This document shows, piece after piece, positions 35,161 through 44,160 of a stretch of 64,000 nucleotides of DNA. Numbering within the stretch: position 1 is the stretch's first letter; the number at the start of each line of letters is the position of its first letter. The DNA comes from CBDATA01 sp965202845 (GTDB lineage: Bacteria > Acidobacteriota > Vicinamibacteria > Marinacidobacterales > Marinacidobacteraceae). The notes under the pieces were generated by a model. That model saw only the letters and a program-made list of their open reading frames with translations. It did not search any database and was not told the DNA's origin. The stretch is taken from NCBI GenBank assembly GCA_965202845.1, contig OZ241856.1, forward strand, positions 1,798,001 through 1,862,000. The letters run 5' to 3'. The position numbers and the translations under genes are program-made.

Positions 35161-36926
35161 TCGAAAGCGTTTCGCTTCCCGGAAGGTCGCCGGTCGCCGG
35201 GTCGCGCGGAGTGGTGACCGCGATGAGCCGCGCTGCGGCGCGGGCCGGGGCGCGCATCCTCCTGGACGGGGGGAACGCGGTGGATGCGGCGGTGGCGACC
35301 GCGCTCGCCTCCGGGGTCTCGGAGCCGTCGATGAGCGGGCTCGGGGGAACCGCCTACGCGGTGGTTCACGACCCGGCGAGGAATCACACCGAGGCGATCC
35401 AGGGGCCGGCCCGCTGCCCCGCCGCCGCCCGGGAGGACCTCTTCGAGCCGCTCCCCGGCGTGGGCGGCGGACTCTACGGGTTCCCCCCGACCCGGGGAGA
35501 CCGCGCCGAGACCGGCCCGCTCTCGGTCTGCGCCCCGACCGCCCCGGCGGTGCTGGACGCGCTCCACCGGCGCTTCGGCCGCCTCCCGCGCCCCCGAATC
35601 GCGGAACCGGCGATCCGGATGGCCGCCGACGGCTTCCTGCCCGACTGGACCTTCTTCCTGCACCGAGCCGCCGGCCACCGCAGGCTCGCCGCCTGCCCGG
35701 AGGCGGCGCGCCTCCACCTCCGGGAAGACGGACATTTCTTCTTCCCGGCGCACGACGAGGACCGCCTCCGCAATCCCGAGCTGGCGCGCTCCCTCGAGAG
35801 GTTCGCGCAGGACGGCGCCGCCCCCTTCCACTTCGGCGAACCGGCGGCGCGCCTTCTCGAAGGCGAGGGGAGCATCCTCCAACGCTCCGACCTGGAGCGC
35901 ATCCCGGAGGAAATCGGCTTCGAGGCGCCGCTCCGCTTCCGCTACCGGGGGCTCGATCTCGCCACCCTGGGCGACTCTTCGGGCGGCCCCACCCTCGCCC
36001 AGACCCTCCTCCACCTGGACGCGCTGGAAGCGGCGACGGCGGCGGAACAAGACGACGAAGCGACCTTCCTCCACCGGCTCGCCGAGTCGCTCCGCCTGGC
36101 GTTCGCCGACCGTTTCCGCCACCTGGGAGACCCGGACAGCGTTCCGGTTCCGCTCCCCGGCCTCCTCCACCCGGACTATCTGGCGGCGCGGCGGGCGGGA
36201 ATCGATCCGCGGGGAAACCGGGCGGCGACGCTCGCCGAAGCCGATCCGCCCGGCCGCATGGGAACGCCGCCGGCCGCCGCCACCCCCGAAGGGGACTGCA
36301 CCACCCACATCAACGCGGTGGACCGGGATGGGATGGCGGTCGCACTGACTGCGACGCTCGGCGGACGGTTCGGTTCCGCCTGGACCGTCCCCGGACTCGG
36401 CTATCCGTTGAACAACGGGATGATGTGGTTCGATCCGCGCCCCGGAACCCGGATCTCGGCGCGACCGGGACGCCGGGCCCTCCACGCCGCCGCCGGAGCG
36501 CTCGCTTTCGACGAGCGCGGCCTCCTCACGACGGCCGGCGCTCCCGGCGGGCGCAAGCTGATTTCGGCGACGGCGCTCCTCCTCGCTCGCGTCTTCGAAC
36601 AGGGCGTATCCATGCGGGAGGCCGCCAGCGGCCCGCGGATGCACGCCGACACCGGCGACCTGGTTCTCGACGAGCGCGCTCCCGACGCCGAAACGCTCGC
36701 AACGGCGCTCCGCGCCCGGGGGCACCAAGTGCGGATCGTGGAGGAGACCGCCCTCACCAGCCACTTCGGACGCGCCAGCGGCCTTCTCCGCGTCGACGGT
36801 GAAGGCGGATTCGAAGCCGGCGTGGACCCGATCCGCACCGCCACCGCCATCGCGGTCGCGGGCGGAAATCCGCCTTCGTTCGGGATTGCTTCACCCCCCC
36901 TTTGCAAGACAACGCCTTCATCTTGA
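35148..36926 (+). CDS. Gamma-glutamyltransferase family protein
   Basis: 592 residues, Ntn-hydrolase fold. GGNAVDAAVATALASGVSEP and SGLGGTAYAVV mark the N-terminal part; the processing site and Thr nucleophile lie in DCTTHINAVDRDG, near residue 383. No signal peptide is seen, so a cytoplasmic relative rather than periplasmic GGT is likely. Starts: GTG 35148 (preceded by GGGGGA) or GTG 35157, which forms a GTGA overlap. The last dozen residues are atypical and AT-rich, next to an IS insertion, so the 3' end may have been altered. Confidence 0.87.
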   Translation: MEGVIESVSLPGRSPVAGSRGVVTAMSRAAARAGARILLDGGNAVDAAVATALASGVSEPSMSGLGGTAYAVVHDPARNHTEAIQGPARCPAAAREDLFEPLPGVGGGLYGFPPTRGDRAETGPLSVCAPTAPAVLDALHRRFGRLPRPRIAEPAIRMAADGFLPDWTFFLHRAAGHRRLAACPEAARLHLREDGHFFFPAHDEDRLRNPELARSLERFAQDGAAPFHFGEPAARLLEGEGSILQRSDLERIPEEIGFEAPLRFRYRGLDLATLGDSSGGPTLAQTLLHLDALEAATAAEQDDEATFLHRLAESLRLAFADRFRHLGDPDSVPVPLPGLLHPDYLAARRAGIDPRGNRAATLAEADPPGRMGTPPAAATPEGDCTTHINAVDRDGMAVALTATLGGRFGSAWTVPGLGYPLNNGMMWFDPRPGTRISARPGRRALHAAAGALAFDERGLLTTAGAPGGRKLISATALLLARVFEQGVSMREAASGPRMHADTGDLVLDERAPDAETLATALRARGHQVRIVEETALTSHFGRASGLLRVDGEGGFEAGVDPIRTATAIAVAGGNPPSFGIASPPLCKTTPSS

Positions 36927-37018
36927 TTCTTGTTGATATTCCCTGAATTGTTGTATCTGAACCTATCTCGTAATTGAAATTTTGGCCTCAATTGAGATTT
37001 GAGTGGGTAGAATGGAGA

Positions 37019-37183
37019 CCGCCGGGATTCCGGGTGTCAAGGGCGGGCTTGCACGGCGTAGCGAACCCTTGACTCACGGAATCCGGCGGGCACGCTCGAA
37101 AAAGGGTCGAAAGCGGGAAGCCGCAACCGTCCCCAGCCAGCGTCGCCACACACCAATGGAACACTTTTCCCGCTTTCGACCCT
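37019..37183. repeat. Paired inverted repeats upstream of ISL3 transposase
   Basis: Two long hairpins lie in the leader of the ISL3 element. An imperfect one pairs 37019-37043 with 37066-37089 (CCCTTGAC and GGAATCC cores). A perfect 17-bp one pairs AGGGTCGAAAGCGGGAA (37103-37119) with its complement at 37167-37183. They are repeated in copy 2. They may block outside transcription or translation from reaching the transposase; the role is inferred. Confidence 0.7.
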
Positions 37184-37203
37184 GAAAAAAAGGAGCGCAT
37201 CCA

Positions 37204-38445
37204 GTGCTACACGAGCTTTTCGCCCAAGCCCTCGGCATCCCGGACCCCTGGTTCGTCGAGAACGTGGAATTCGACAAGGACCAAGGAAAGCTGAGCATCC
37301 GCGTCGATTTCCGCAGGGGCGCCCGCTTCGCCCACCAGAACCACGACGGCCTCCATCCGGTCCACGACACCAAGACCAAGCGCTTCCGCCACCTCAACTT
37401 CTTCCAATTCGAGTGCGAACTGGTGGCGCGCGTCCCCCGGGTGCGCCTCCCCAACGGCAAGGTCGCGCTGGTCTCGCCGCCCTGGGCCGGCAAGCTCTCC
37501 GGGTTCTCCCTCCTCTTCGAAGCCTTGATTCTCGCCATGTGCCAGGACATGACCTTCGCCGCCGTCGCACGGCTCGCCGGACTCTCCCAGCACCAAACCC
37601 AGGCCATCTCCAACCGCTATGTGGAACTCGCCACCGAAACCGACGACCAAGCCGACGTCCGCGCCGTCGCCATCGACGAAACCTCCCGCGCGCGCGGCCA
37701 CAACTACGTCACCGTCGTCGCAGACGCCCGAAAACGCCGGGTCATCTTCGTCGGAGAAGGCCGCGCCGCCGACTCCGTCGACCGATTCGCCCGAAGCCTC
37801 GAAGCCCACGGCGGAGACCCCGAAGCCGTCGAAGTCGCCTCCAGCGACATGTCCCCCGCCTACATCAAGGGCGTCGCAGAGCATCTCCCCAACGCCCAAA
37901 TCACCTTCGACAAATTCCACGTCATCGCCCACGCGTCCAAGGCCCTCGACCAGACCCGGCGCATCGAGCAGCGCGCCAACCCGCAACTCAAGGGCATGCG
38001 CTGGGCGCTCCTCAAGAGCCCCGAACGACTCGGCGCCGAACAACGCGCCCAACTCAACGCCCTCATCGCGCAGGCCCCCGGCAAGCGCACCGCCCGAGCC
38101 TGGATGTACCGCGAACAACTCCGGAACATCCTCAACCGCAAGCAGGTCAACGTCGTCCGAGCCATGCTCCGGCAGTGGTGCGCCAACGTGAACCGCTCCA
38201 AGGTCGAACCCATGAAAGCCGTCGCGCGGATGATCCGCAAACATCTCGAGGGCATCGTCGCGTGGGCCCGAACCCGCCAGACCAACGGCTTCATCGAGGC
38301 GCTCAACGGCCTGTTTCAGGCGGCCAAGCGGAAAGCCAGAGGCTACGGAACCTTCCAGACCATCCGCACCGTGTTCTTCCTCATCGCCGGAAAACTGGAC
38401 TTCTCCAAGCTCAACCCTCATGTCGCGTACCCACTCGGTATTTGA
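37204..38445 (+). CDS. ISL3-family transposase, copy 1
   Basis: 413 residues, GTG start after GGAG (37191-37194). An N-terminal HTH region (LCQDMTFAAVARLAGLSQHQ) is followed by the DDE domain: Asp in VRAVAIDETSRARGH, Asp in ASSDMSPAYIKG, and Glu in RQTNGFIEALNGLF. It is intact and may be active. It differs from copy 2 at only a few residues, which suggests recent spread. Confidence 0.93.
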   Translation: MLHELFAQALGIPDPWFVENVEFDKDQGKLSIRVDFRRGARFAHQNHDGLHPVHDTKTKRFRHLNFFQFECELVARVPRVRLPNGKVALVSPPWAGKLSGFSLLFEALILAMCQDMTFAAVARLAGLSQHQTQAISNRYVELATETDDQADVRAVAIDETSRARGHNYVTVVADARKRRVIFVGEGRAADSVDRFARSLEAHGGDPEAVEVASSDMSPAYIKGVAEHLPNAQITFDKFHVIAHASKALDQTRRIEQRANPQLKGMRWALLKSPERLGAEQRAQLNALIAQAPGKRTARAWMYREQLRNILNRKQVNVVRAMLRQWCANVNRSKVEPMKAVARMIRKHLEGIVAWARTRQTNGFIEALNGLFQAAKRKARGYGTFQTIRTVFFLIAGKLDFSKLNPHVAYPLGI

Positions 38446-38485
38446 AAGAGCCAAATTTTGGGATGATCTGTGTACAATCCAAACC

Positions 38486-39277
38486 ATGTCCCGCTTGGCC
38501 CACTTGATTCGAATCAGAGAAAAATACTGGGGGAAAATTCAGAAATTCTTCCCGGAAGAAAACATCCCCAAAGGACGTCGGGGACGAAAGCCCGTGCCCG
38601 CACGCGAAGTTCTCGAAGCCGTTCTTTGGCTCCTGCATACCGGTGCGCCGTGGAGGTTTCTGCCGCCAGAGTATCCGAATTACAAAACCGTTCATCGCAG
38701 GTATCAAGCCTGGTGTCGCGCCGGTGTTTATCCGAAAATCATGGAAAAATTGGTAGTTGAACTTCAAGAGTGCGGTCAGTACGATGGATCGGAAGGTTTT
38801 ATCGACGGAATGTTCTTACCTGCGAAAGGCGGAGGTCTCGAAATCGGACGGACGAAGCGTGGTAAAGGCATGAGGATCATGGCGATAGTTGAGAAACATG
38901 GTTTGCCTTACTCGATCAGCGTACATGCTGCGAATCACCACGAAGTGAAGTTGGTTCAGTTGAATCTGCCATTCCGCATGGTAGAAGAAAAACCGAAAAA
39001 TCTGATTGGAGACAAAGCCTACGACAGTGATGCGTTGGACGAGGATATGCGCGAGAAAGGAATCAACATGATCGCGCCGCACCGCAAGAACCGAAAGAGG
39101 CCGAGGACGCAAGACGGACGTCGGCTACGTCGGTATCAGAGGAGGTGGATGGTAGAACGCTTCTTCGCGTGGATACAGTGGCAACGACGGATTCTGATTC
39201 GATGGGAATTTCATCCGGAAAACTTCTTGGGTTTCGTTCAGCTGGCCTGCATCACAGTCCTTCTCAGGCAATTTTGA
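38486..39277 (+). CDS. IS5-family transposase, copy 1
   Basis: 263 residues from ATG 38486 (SRLAHLIRIREKYW). The N-terminal part has the DUF4096-like GRKPVPAREVLEAVLWLLHTG; the DDE catalytic core has Asp in GFIDGMFLPAKGG, Asp in LIGDKAYDSDALDE and Glu in RWMVERFFAWIQ. The coding region is intact because ISL3 inserted upstream of it, but the native promoter is displaced, so its expression is uncertain. Confidence 0.93.
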   Translation: MSRLAHLIRIREKYWGKIQKFFPEENIPKGRRGRKPVPAREVLEAVLWLLHTGAPWRFLPPEYPNYKTVHRRYQAWCRAGVYPKIMEKLVVELQECGQYDGSEGFIDGMFLPAKGGGLEIGRTKRGKGMRIMAIVEKHGLPYSISVHAANHHEVKLVQLNLPFRMVEEKPKNLIGDKAYDSDALDEDMREKGINMIAPHRKNRKRPRTQDGRRLRRYQRRWMVERFFAWIQWQRRILIRWEFHPENFLGFVQLACITVLLRQF

Positions 39278-39286
39278 GATAGGTTC

Positions 39287-39557
39287 TTGTATCCTCCTCG
39301 CTTTCTTGTTCCTGTAGCTCTTCGCGTTGATCTTCAGGATACGAATCGAACATGGATTCATGGAAACCGAATCAAATTGCAATTCTTCATCCGAATCGGA
39401 CACGTGAGCATTTGAAGAAATGGTTTCCCGGGATCCTGACTGCACCCGAACCAGACTCCCCCCCCCCCCCCCCCCGCAATCAGCACAGGACACAACAGAA
39501 CGTCGACAGGCTACCTGGAAAGACAATGTTTCGATTCATTTTCGATTTCCCCGTCGT
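39287..39557. other. AT-rich spacer with poly-C tract
   Basis: No gene can be supported here. The left part (39287-39450) is low in GC like the IS-flanking stretch at 36905-36958, and both probably belonged to one acquired spacer before IS5 insertion. On the minus strand a short ORF would cross the rejoined site, but it has no recognisable match. From 39458 to 39475 there is a run of 18 C. No promoter or terminator stands out. Confidence 0.6.
39458..39475. repeat. Homopolymer of 18 C
   Basis: Uninterrupted C run, about 80 bases downstream of the repeat lipoprotein stop. Tracts of this length usually change length by slippage. No coding frame that would be phase-varied is convincing. Confidence 0.8.
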
Positions 39558-42086
39558 TCACCGCGGGCGCACCACAACCGGTTCGGAGGGAGCGCTTTCG
39601 TTCGCCGGCTGCGCGGCATCCACCGACGTGACCTGGTAGCGGTACACCGATTCGGGGTCGCGGTCGGCATCCTGGAATTCGGCTTGCTGGATCGGCGCAT
39701 CCGTCAGCCGGCCGAAGGTTCCGATCTCTCCGGCCCGGTAGACGTGGTATCCGGCCAGATCGTCGGCGAGGACGGGCAGCCAGCTCAATTCAGAAGCGGC
39801 TTCCCCCTGGAAGGCCCGCAGGCCAGCGGGAACGGCGGGCGGGAATACATCGAGCGGAGTCACGCAAACCGATTCCGACATGGGGCCGACGCTCAGGGCG
39901 CCGGCGCTGGCGGGAGGAACCCGGACCGGAACAGGAATCCAGTCGGCCTCCGCCGGGGCGTCCGCTTCCGGAGCGGCGGCGTCGGGGTCGACGGGTTCCG
40001 AAACCGCGGCTGCTTCCGGGTCGGCGGGTTCCGGAACCGCGGCCGCTTCCGGGTCGACGGGTTCCGGAACCGCGGCCGCTTCCGGGTCGACGGGTTCCGG
40101 AACCGCGGCCGCTTCCGGGTCGGCGGGTTCCGGAACCGCGGCCGCTTCCGGGTCGGCTGACGCTTCCGACGTCGGCTCTGCCGGAGCGTCGGGCGAATCC
40201 GGCGGCTCGTCTGCGGGCGTCTCCCCGCCGGAATCGGGTTCGCTGGCTTCGGGAAGCGGATCGAACTCCGGACCGGGATCCTCGATCACCCGCTCTTCGG
40301 TTTCGGCCGCCACCACCAGCCGCACCGAATAGCAGGCCTCCACCTCCCACTGGACATCCCGGTCTTCGTATTCGGGACCGAGCGCCCGACCGATCCGTTC
40401 CGCCGGCTCTTCTCCCCGCTGCCGGAACACCTCGAACATCGGTTGCGACAGATCCGCCGCCTCAACCACCGGCTCGGCGTCCCGCGCGTCGTCCCAGACG
40501 ACGGTGACCACCCCGTCCCCCACCTCGGGGTCCACTCCCTCGACGGTCGGGAGGACGCCGGTAATGTCCGTGGAGAGCGGCTCGGCCGGTTGGCCGGCGC
40601 CACTCGCGCTCTCGTAATGGACGCGGAACTCCAGCCGCTTCCCCTTCCATTCGTCGGGGATGGGAACGCGAAGGGTGTGCGTCTCACCGGGCGTCTCCGA
40701 TTCGATCTCCTCGAACGGCTCGAACTCGACGTCCTCGTACCGCACCAGCGGCCCGGCCGGTTCGGCTTCCGCTTCGGGAGCGACTGCGTCCGGGTCCGCA
40801 CCTTCCCCCTCGGGAGCAACCGTCTCCGCTTCCCCTTCGGAAGCAGCCGCATCCGCCTCCGCTGCGTCGGGGACCGGCGCCTCGGGCGCGGCGATTGGCG
40901 GCTGCGGGTCTCCGGAGTCCGGAGCGCCGGATTCGGGGGCATCGGGCGCCGTTTCCCCGTCCGCACCCTCCCCCTCGGAAGCAGCCGCATCCGCCTCCGC
41001 TGCGTCGGGGACCGGCGCCTCGGGCGCGGCGATTGGCGGCTGCGGGTCTCCGGAGTCCGGAGCGCCGGATTCGGGGGCATCGGGCGCCGTTTCCCCGTCC
41101 GCACCCTCCCCCTCGGAAGCAGCCGCATCCGCCTCCGCTGCGTCGGGGACCGGCGCCTCGGGCGCGGCGATTGGCGGCTGCGGGTCTCCGGAGTCCGGAG
41201 CGCCGGATTCGGGGGCATCGGGCGCCGTTTCCCCGTCCGCACCCTCCCCCTCGGAAGCAGCCGCATCCGCCTCCGCTGCGTCGGGGACCGGCTCCTCGGG
41301 CGCGGCGATTGGCGGCTGCGGGTCTCCGGAGTCCGGAGCACCGGATTCGGGGGCATCGGGCGCCGTTTCCCCGTCCGCACTCTCCCCCTCGGAAGCAACC
41401 GCATCCGCCTCCGCTGCGTCGGGGGCCGGCTCCTCGGGCCCGGCGATTGGCGGCTGCGGGTCTCCGGAGTCCGGAGCACCGGATTCGGGGGCATCGGGCG
41501 CCGTTTCCCCGTCCGCACTCTCCCCCTCGGAAGCAACCGCATCCGCCTCCGCTGCGTCGGGGGCCGGCTCCTCGGGCCCGGCGATTGGCGGCTGCGGGTC
41601 TCCGGAGTCCGGAGCACCGGATTCGGGGGCATCGGGCGCAACCTCCTCCTCCGTCGCCTCCCCTTCCACCGCCTCGTCCGCCACATCCTCGCCACCAGCT
41701 TCCCCTTCCACCGCCTCGTCCGCCGCATCCTCGCCACCAGCTTCCCCTTCCACCGCCTCCTCCTCCGTCGCCGTCGCGCCCGATCGATTCCCGGCTCGAA
41801 GATCGGCGGCCATCTCCCGAACATCCACAACGCGCATCTCGATCACCGCCCGGCGCAAACGGATATCCTCCTGGAGGAAGCCCTCCGCGTCCCCCAGCGG
41901 CGCCGTCCAGCGGACCACCAACGCATCGCCCTCCTGCAGGATCGGCTCCAGAATCGGCGGCGCCGGAAGAATCCGAAGCGGCGGCTGCGGCGGCCCCCGC
42001 CGCCCACAACCCGATGCGGCCAGCAGCCCGAGCAGCACAAGCCACGCCCCCCTCCGGGTCCACACCCCAAAAATGGCCGCGATCAA
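39558..42086 (-). CDS. Repeat-rich fibronectin-III lipoprotein
   Basis: 842 residues from TTG 42086, whose TTGA overlap with hslU fixes the start. Lipobox LLAASGC; then a fibronectin III-like domain (PPILEPILQEGDALVVRWTA), a long acidic Pro/Ala/Glu region built of three tandem arrays, a second FN3-like domain (VGDGVVTVVWDDARDAEPV), and a C-terminal FN3 domain (SELSWLPVLADDLAGYHVYRA). It probably stretches from the outer membrane as an acidic stalk. Function unknown. Coupling to hslUV is unusual. Confidence 0.8.
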   Translation of the reverse strand: MIAAIFGVWTRRGAWLVLLGLLAASGCGRRGPPQPPLRILPAPPILEPILQEGDALVVRWTAPLGDAEGFLQEDIRLRRAVIEMRVVDVREMAADLRAGNRSGATATEEEAVEGEAGGEDAADEAVEGEAGGEDVADEAVEGEATEEEVAPDAPESGAPDSGDPQPPIAGPEEPAPDAAEADAVASEGESADGETAPDAPESGAPDSGDPQPPIAGPEEPAPDAAEADAVASEGESADGETAPDAPESGAPDSGDPQPPIAAPEEPVPDAAEADAAASEGEGADGETAPDAPESGAPDSGDPQPPIAAPEAPVPDAAEADAAASEGEGADGETAPDAPESGAPDSGDPQPPIAAPEAPVPDAAEADAAASEGEGADGETAPDAPESGAPDSGDPQPPIAAPEAPVPDAAEADAAASEGEAETVAPEGEGADPDAVAPEAEAEPAGPLVRYEDVEFEPFEEIESETPGETHTLRVPIPDEWKGKRLEFRVHYESASGAGQPAEPLSTDITGVLPTVEGVDPEVGDGVVTVVWDDARDAEPVVEAADLSQPMFEVFRQRGEEPAERIGRALGPEYEDRDVQWEVEACYSVRLVVAAETEERVIEDPGPEFDPLPEASEPDSGGETPADEPPDSPDAPAEPTSEASADPEAAAVPEPADPEAAAVPEPVDPEAAAVPEPVDPEAAAVPEPADPEAAAVSEPVDPDAAAPEADAPAEADWIPVPVRVPPASAGALSVGPMSESVCVTPLDVFPPAVPAGLRAFQGEAASELSWLPVLADDLAGYHVYRAGEIGTFGRLTDAPIQQAEFQDADRDPESVYRYQVTSVDAAQPANESAPSEPVVVRPR
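39980..40158 (-). repeat. 33-bp tandem array (11-residue units)
   Basis: About five units with period 33 bp encoding DPEAAAVPEP(V/A). Anchors recur at 40012, 40045, 40078, 40111 and 40144. Copies alternate between two variants, suggesting recent duplication. Confidence 0.85.
40831..41640 (-). repeat. 138-bp tandem array (46-residue units)
   Basis: Nearly six units with an exact 138-bp period; the anchor GGAGC(G/A)CCGGATTCGGGG falls at 40921, 41059, 41197, 41335, 41473 and 41611. The unit encodes APDAPESGAPDSGDPQPPIA and continues to ADGET. Units group into near-identical subsets, so the array has expanded by recombination. Confidence 0.92.
41655..41760 (-). repeat. 42-bp tandem array (14-residue units)
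   Basis: About 2.5 units with period 42 bp encoding EAVEGEAGGED(A/V)AD in the same lipoprotein, next to the 138-bp array. Confidence 0.8.
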
Positions 42087-43474
42087 GTGATGAACCGGGA
42101 CAGATCCTCGTCCTCGACGACCCCCTCGAGCATCTGGTTCACATAGTCGGCGTCAATCTCCCACTCCTTTCTTTCCACCTCCGGCGCATCGAACATGATC
42201 TCGTTGAGAATCCGCTCCAGAATCGTCTGGAGCCGGCGCGCCCCGATGTCCTCCATCCGATCGTTCATCCGCGCCGCGACCTCCGAGATCGTCCGGATGG
42301 CGTCCTTGCGGAACGAAATCCGAATTCCCTCGGTCTGGATCAACGCGCAGTAGTGCTTGAGGATGGCGGTTTCGGGTTCGGTGAGGATGCGCTGGAGATC
42401 GTCGACCGAAAGCGGGTCCAGCTCGACGCGCACCGGGAACCGCCCTTGGAGTTCGGGGATCAGATCGTTCGGCCGCGCGTCCTGGAAGGCGCCGGCGGCA
42501 ATGAACAGGATGTGGTCGGTCCGCACCGTGCCGTAGCGGGTATGCACCGAGGAGCCGTCAAGCAACGGCAACAGGTCGCGCTGGACTCCCTCCCGGGACA
42601 CCTCCGCCATCTGCGCCTCGCCGGAACCGGTGACCTTGTCGATCTCGTCCACGAAAATGATCCCGTAGTCCTCGGCCCGCTCCACCGCGAGCCGCGCAAC
42701 CTGCCGGGGGTCCACCAGGTTTTCCTCCTCCTCCTCGACCAGATGCTCGAGCGCCTGCGGCACCAGCATCTCCAGCGTGCGGGAGCGGTATCCAAAGGCG
42801 GACCGAAGCATCTCGGCCATGTTGGCGTCCAGTTCCTCGAACGGGCCGGCGGTCGTCTCCAGAAACGGAACCATCGGCTCGCGCACATCCAGGTCGACCG
42901 TCCGGTCGTCCAGTTCCCCCTTCCGCAGCTGGCCGCGGAGTTTCTCGCGGCTCCGCCGACGCACCGCCTCCTCACCGGATTCGGGGTCCGGCACGTCCGC
43001 TGAAGCGTCGATCCCCTCCGGCAGCAGCAGGTCCAGCAGGCGGTTTTCGGCGTTCTGCTCGGCCCGGTCCCGAACGTCCTCGACGAGCTCCTCCCGAACA
43101 ATGTCCACCGAGACCTCGACGAGATCCCGGACCATCGAGTCCACATCCCGCCCGACGTACCCGACCTCGGTGAACTTGGACGCCTCCACCTTGACGAAGG
43201 GCGCCCGCGACATCCGGGCCAGGCGCCTCGCGATCTCGGTCTTCCCCACTCCGGTGGGGCCGATCATGATGATGTTCCTGGGAGCGATCTCCTCGGCGAT
43301 CCCGGGCTCCAGGTGGAGCCGTCGCACCCGGTTGCGGAGCGCGACCGCCACCGCCCGCTTGGCCTCATCCTGGCCGACGACGTAGCGATCCAGTTCCTGA
43401 ACGATCTGGCGCGGGGTGGGTTCGTCGATGGGCGCCGGGGGTTCCGGACCCACCGGAGGCAGGAAACGAACCAC
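42083..43474 (-). CDS. hslU: ATP-dependent protease ATPase subunit HslU
   Basis: 463 residues. AAA+ unfoldase: YVVGQDEAKRAVAVALRNR, Walker A GPTGVGKTE (72-80), KFTEVGYVGRDVDSMVRDL pore region, Walker B IIFVDEIDK, and the sensor/C-terminal part ending LSRFIT, which docks into HslV. The GTG start lies three bases after the hslV stop. Unfolds substrates for HslV. Confidence 0.97.
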   Translation of the reverse strand: MVRFLPPVGPEPPAPIDEPTPRQIVQELDRYVVGQDEAKRAVAVALRNRVRRLHLEPGIAEEIAPRNIIMIGPTGVGKTEIARRLARMSRAPFVKVEASKFTEVGYVGRDVDSMVRDLVEVSVDIVREELVEDVRDRAEQNAENRLLDLLLPEGIDASADVPDPESGEEAVRRRSREKLRGQLRKGELDDRTVDLDVREPMVPFLETTAGPFEELDANMAEMLRSAFGYRSRTLEMLVPQALEHLVEEEEENLVDPRQVARLAVERAEDYGIIFVDEIDKVTGSGEAQMAEVSREGVQRDLLPLLDGSSVHTRYGTVRTDHILFIAAGAFQDARPNDLIPELQGRFPVRVELDPLSVDDLQRILTEPETAILKHYCALIQTEGIRISFRKDAIRTISEVAARMNDRMEDIGARRLQTILERILNEIMFDAPEVERKEWEIDADYVNQMLEGVVEDEDLSRFIT

Positions 43475-43477
43475 CGG

Positions 43478-44041
43478 TCAGACCTCCTCGTAGTCGATGC
43501 GATGGTTCGTGTAGATGCAGAGATCGGCGGTCGCGGCCATCGCCGCCTCGGCGATCTCGCGGGACGAAAGCTTCGAAGCCTTGCAAAGGGATCGAGCGGC
43601 GGCCATGGCGAACGGCCCCCCGGAGCCGATCGCCATGACCCCGTCCTCGGGCTGGATGACGTCCCCATCCCCGGAAAGGACATAGAGATGGTCCTTGTCC
43701 GCCACCAGCAGCAGGGCGTCCAGGTGCCGCAGCACCCGATCGGTGCGCCAGTCCTGGGCCAGCTCCACCGCCGCCCGCTCCAGGTTCCCCCGGTTCGCCT
43801 CCAGCTTCATCTCGAATTTGGCGAAGAGGGCGTGCGCATCGGCGGTCGCCCCGGCGAATCCGGCGACAACCTTCCCGTCCGCCAGGCGTCGCAGCTTCCG
43901 GGCGGTGTGCTTGACGACGATGTCGCCCAGGGTCACCTGGCCATCGGCCGCCAGAGTCGTGCGTCCGTCCCTGGAAACCGCCAGAATAGTGGTCGCGCGA
44001 AACGACGCGGATCCAGCGTCGGGCTGGCAGCGTTTATGCAA
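43478..44041 (-). CDS. hslV: ATP-dependent protease proteolytic subunit HslV
   Basis: 187 residues, proteasome beta-type Ntn-hydrolase. The mature N-terminus is TTILAVSRDG, giving the Thr nucleophile after removal of an about 16-residue leader, longer than the one to few residues common for HslV. AADGQVTLG, AGFAGATADA and GSGGPFAMAAARSL are typical. The start is TTG 44041; no nearer start exists. The divergent region 44042-44160 serves it and the next plus-strand gene. Confidence 0.95.
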   Translation of the reverse strand: MHKRCQPDAGSASFRATTILAVSRDGRTTLAADGQVTLGDIVVKHTARKLRRLADGKVVAGFAGATADAHALFAKFEMKLEANRGNLERAAVELAQDWRTDRVLRHLDALLLVADKDHLYVLSGDGDVIQPEDGVMAIGSGGPFAMAAARSLCKASKLSSREIAEAAMAATADLCIYTNHRIDYEEV

Positions 44042-44160
44042 GAACCTCTCTTCCTCCCTGGACAGTCACCATCGACACGCCCAAAGCTGTGCGGGCCGGC
44101 TCGGGCCGGGGGGCGTCGCGCCGAGAGCTCCCGGGGCAGTATAGATTGCAGCCGGAAGCC

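Larger units (their letters stand above)
36985..38452 (+). mobile_element. ISL3-family element, copy 1
   Basis: Complete 1468-bp element inserted near the left end of IS5 copy 1. Ends are GCCTCAATTGAG on the left and GAAAGAGCC on the right; the subterminal CGAGTGGGTA-type inverted repeats are imperfect. An exact 8-bp duplication AAATTTTG (36977-36984, 38453-38460) flanks it, as usual for ISL3. The uninterrupted IS5 sequence at 46768 confirms the insertion point. Confidence 0.93.
36959..39286 (+). mobile_element. IS5-family element, copy 1, split by ISL3
   Basis: Terminal inverted repeats GAACCTATCTC (36959-36969) and GAGATAGGTTC (39276-39286). Without the nested ISL3 and its target duplication, the element is 852 bp with one transposase gene. 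The flanks carry a 7-bp direct repeat TTGTATC (36951-36957 and 39287-39293) with an extra T on the left, so the exact left end may be 36958. Composition is clearly lower in GC than the host genes. Confidence 0.88.

Noticed and set aside
37103..37183. Perfect inverted repeat as terminator for the ISL3 gene
   Set aside because: On the plus strand it is followed by A, not T; it lies upstream of the gene and has a 47-nt loop.
39287..39557. tRNA or small gene in the AT-rich spacer
   Set aside because: No cloverleaf, no T-loop signature and no convincing coding frame.
40831..41640. The repeat array as a possible CRISPR
   Set aside because: Units of 138 bp are contiguous without spacers and in frame with a coding gene.
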